Program-made: the position numbers and the translations under genes | Notes under the pieces: generated by a model | Told to the model about the DNA's origin: nothing | Seen by the model: the letters and a program-made list of their open reading frames with translations, nothing else | Databases searched by the model: none | Shown: in pieces, positions 63,965 through 64,000 of the stretch | Layout of the letters: each line of letters opens with the position of its first letter | How positions within the stretch are numbered: position 1 is the first letter of the stretch | DNA from: an uncultured bacterium | GTDB taxonomy: Bacteria > Elusimicrobiota > Elusimicrobia > Elusimicrobiales > Elusimicrobiaceae | Direction: 5' to 3' | Assembly (NCBI GenBank): GCA_949298795.1 | Contig: CASFXV010000002.1 | Location: forward strand, 62,001-126,000 | Length of the DNA stretch: 64,000 nt

Positions 63965-64000
63965 TATTCCACCGTTACGCTTTTGGCTAAATTGCGGGGC
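63964..64000 (-). CDS. glmS: Glucosamine-6-phosphate synthase GlmS, C-terminal end (partial)
   Basis: The last eleven codons before the TAA (63966-63964) read PRNLAKSVTVE, the almost invariant C-terminus of GlmS, where it closes the isomerase active site. The rest lies beyond the window. Too short for the track but unambiguous. Confidence 0.93.
   Translation of the reverse strand, partial: PRNLAKSVTVE

Noticed and set aside
1-64000. CRISPR arrays, IS elements, prophage genes, tRNA or rRNA genes
   Set aside because: No direct-repeat arrays, transposase or integrase motifs, or cloverleaf-like intergenic segments were found; intergenic space is almost fully accounted for by promoters and terminators.

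Overview
The window reads as a gene-dense chromosome segment of a Gram-negative, anaerobic, probably gut-associated bacterium, most likely an uncultured member of the Elusimicrobiota (Elusimicrobiaceae-like). The evidence is inferential. There is a type IV pilin-like protein with the FTLIELL start typical of that phylum's many pilin paralogues, a stand-alone group-B-like [FeFe] hydrogenase, a Re-type citrate synthase operon, NIF-type Fe-S assembly, outer-membrane lipoproteins and an RND pump. Coding GC is near 50% with AT-rich intergenic gaps. Genes are packed with many ATGA, TGATG and TAATG overlaps. I see no phage, IS element, CRISPR array, tRNA or rRNA.

Layout. 1-360: 3' end of a gene (possibly radical SAM). 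349-6469 (minus): an NAD+ salvage operon driven by a near-consensus promoter at 6515-6543, in the order nicotinamidase, short Prs-like enzyme, NAMPT/NadV, NadE, NrtR-type Nudix regulator, PnuC, NadR. 6756-7853: secreted choloylglycine-hydrolase-family enzyme. 7917-11925 (minus): Re-citrate synthase, two-subunit aconitase and NAD-isocitrate dehydrogenase, a route from oxaloacetate and acetyl-CoA to 2-oxoglutarate. 12052-15109: two tandem secreted paralogues of unknown function sharing an unusual leader element. 15230-17979: degenerate GGDEF-EAL receptor and a partner. 18109-19317: deoB. 19398-21777: ECF sigma factor, Cys-rich membrane protein and thioredoxin-CcdA fusion. 21894-25776: copper export (CopA, CsoR) plus a flavoprotein. 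25922-31370: CNNM transporter, HAD phosphatase, PurA/PurB, ankyrin protein. 31436-37383: complete tripartite RND efflux operon with a strong palindromic operator.

37510-43726: sugar acetyltransferase, cysteine synthase, phospholipase-D-type synthase, EEP hydrolase, [FeFe] hydrogenase. 43799-46399: secreted protein with the same leader element, pilin-like protein, a 0.4-kb AT-rich gap, rpsI/rplM. 46512-52541: Dus, a degenerate and an intact 5'-nucleotidase, NifS/NifU. 52649-60683: NadK, RecN, small membrane proteins, an outer-membrane barrel with N-terminal repeats, glycerate kinase and a cation/proton antiporter (both apparently frameshifted near their 3' ends), and a response regulator with a GGDEF domain. 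60736-64000: CrcB, HAD phosphatase, alpha/beta hydrolase, NnrD, AcpS and the last codons of glmS.

The strongest candidates for something new are: (i) the seven-gene NAD+ operon, whose short Prs-like/NadV-like pair recalls the Adps-Namat (NARP1) NAD+-rebuilding pair described in phages, here beside an ADP-ribose-type Nudix regulator; (ii) a conserved leader element upstream of three secreted-protein genes; (iii) several promoters whose -10 box lies 7-12 nt from the ATG, suggesting leaderless mRNAs; (iv) the ECF/Cys-rich/Trx-CcdA redox module.
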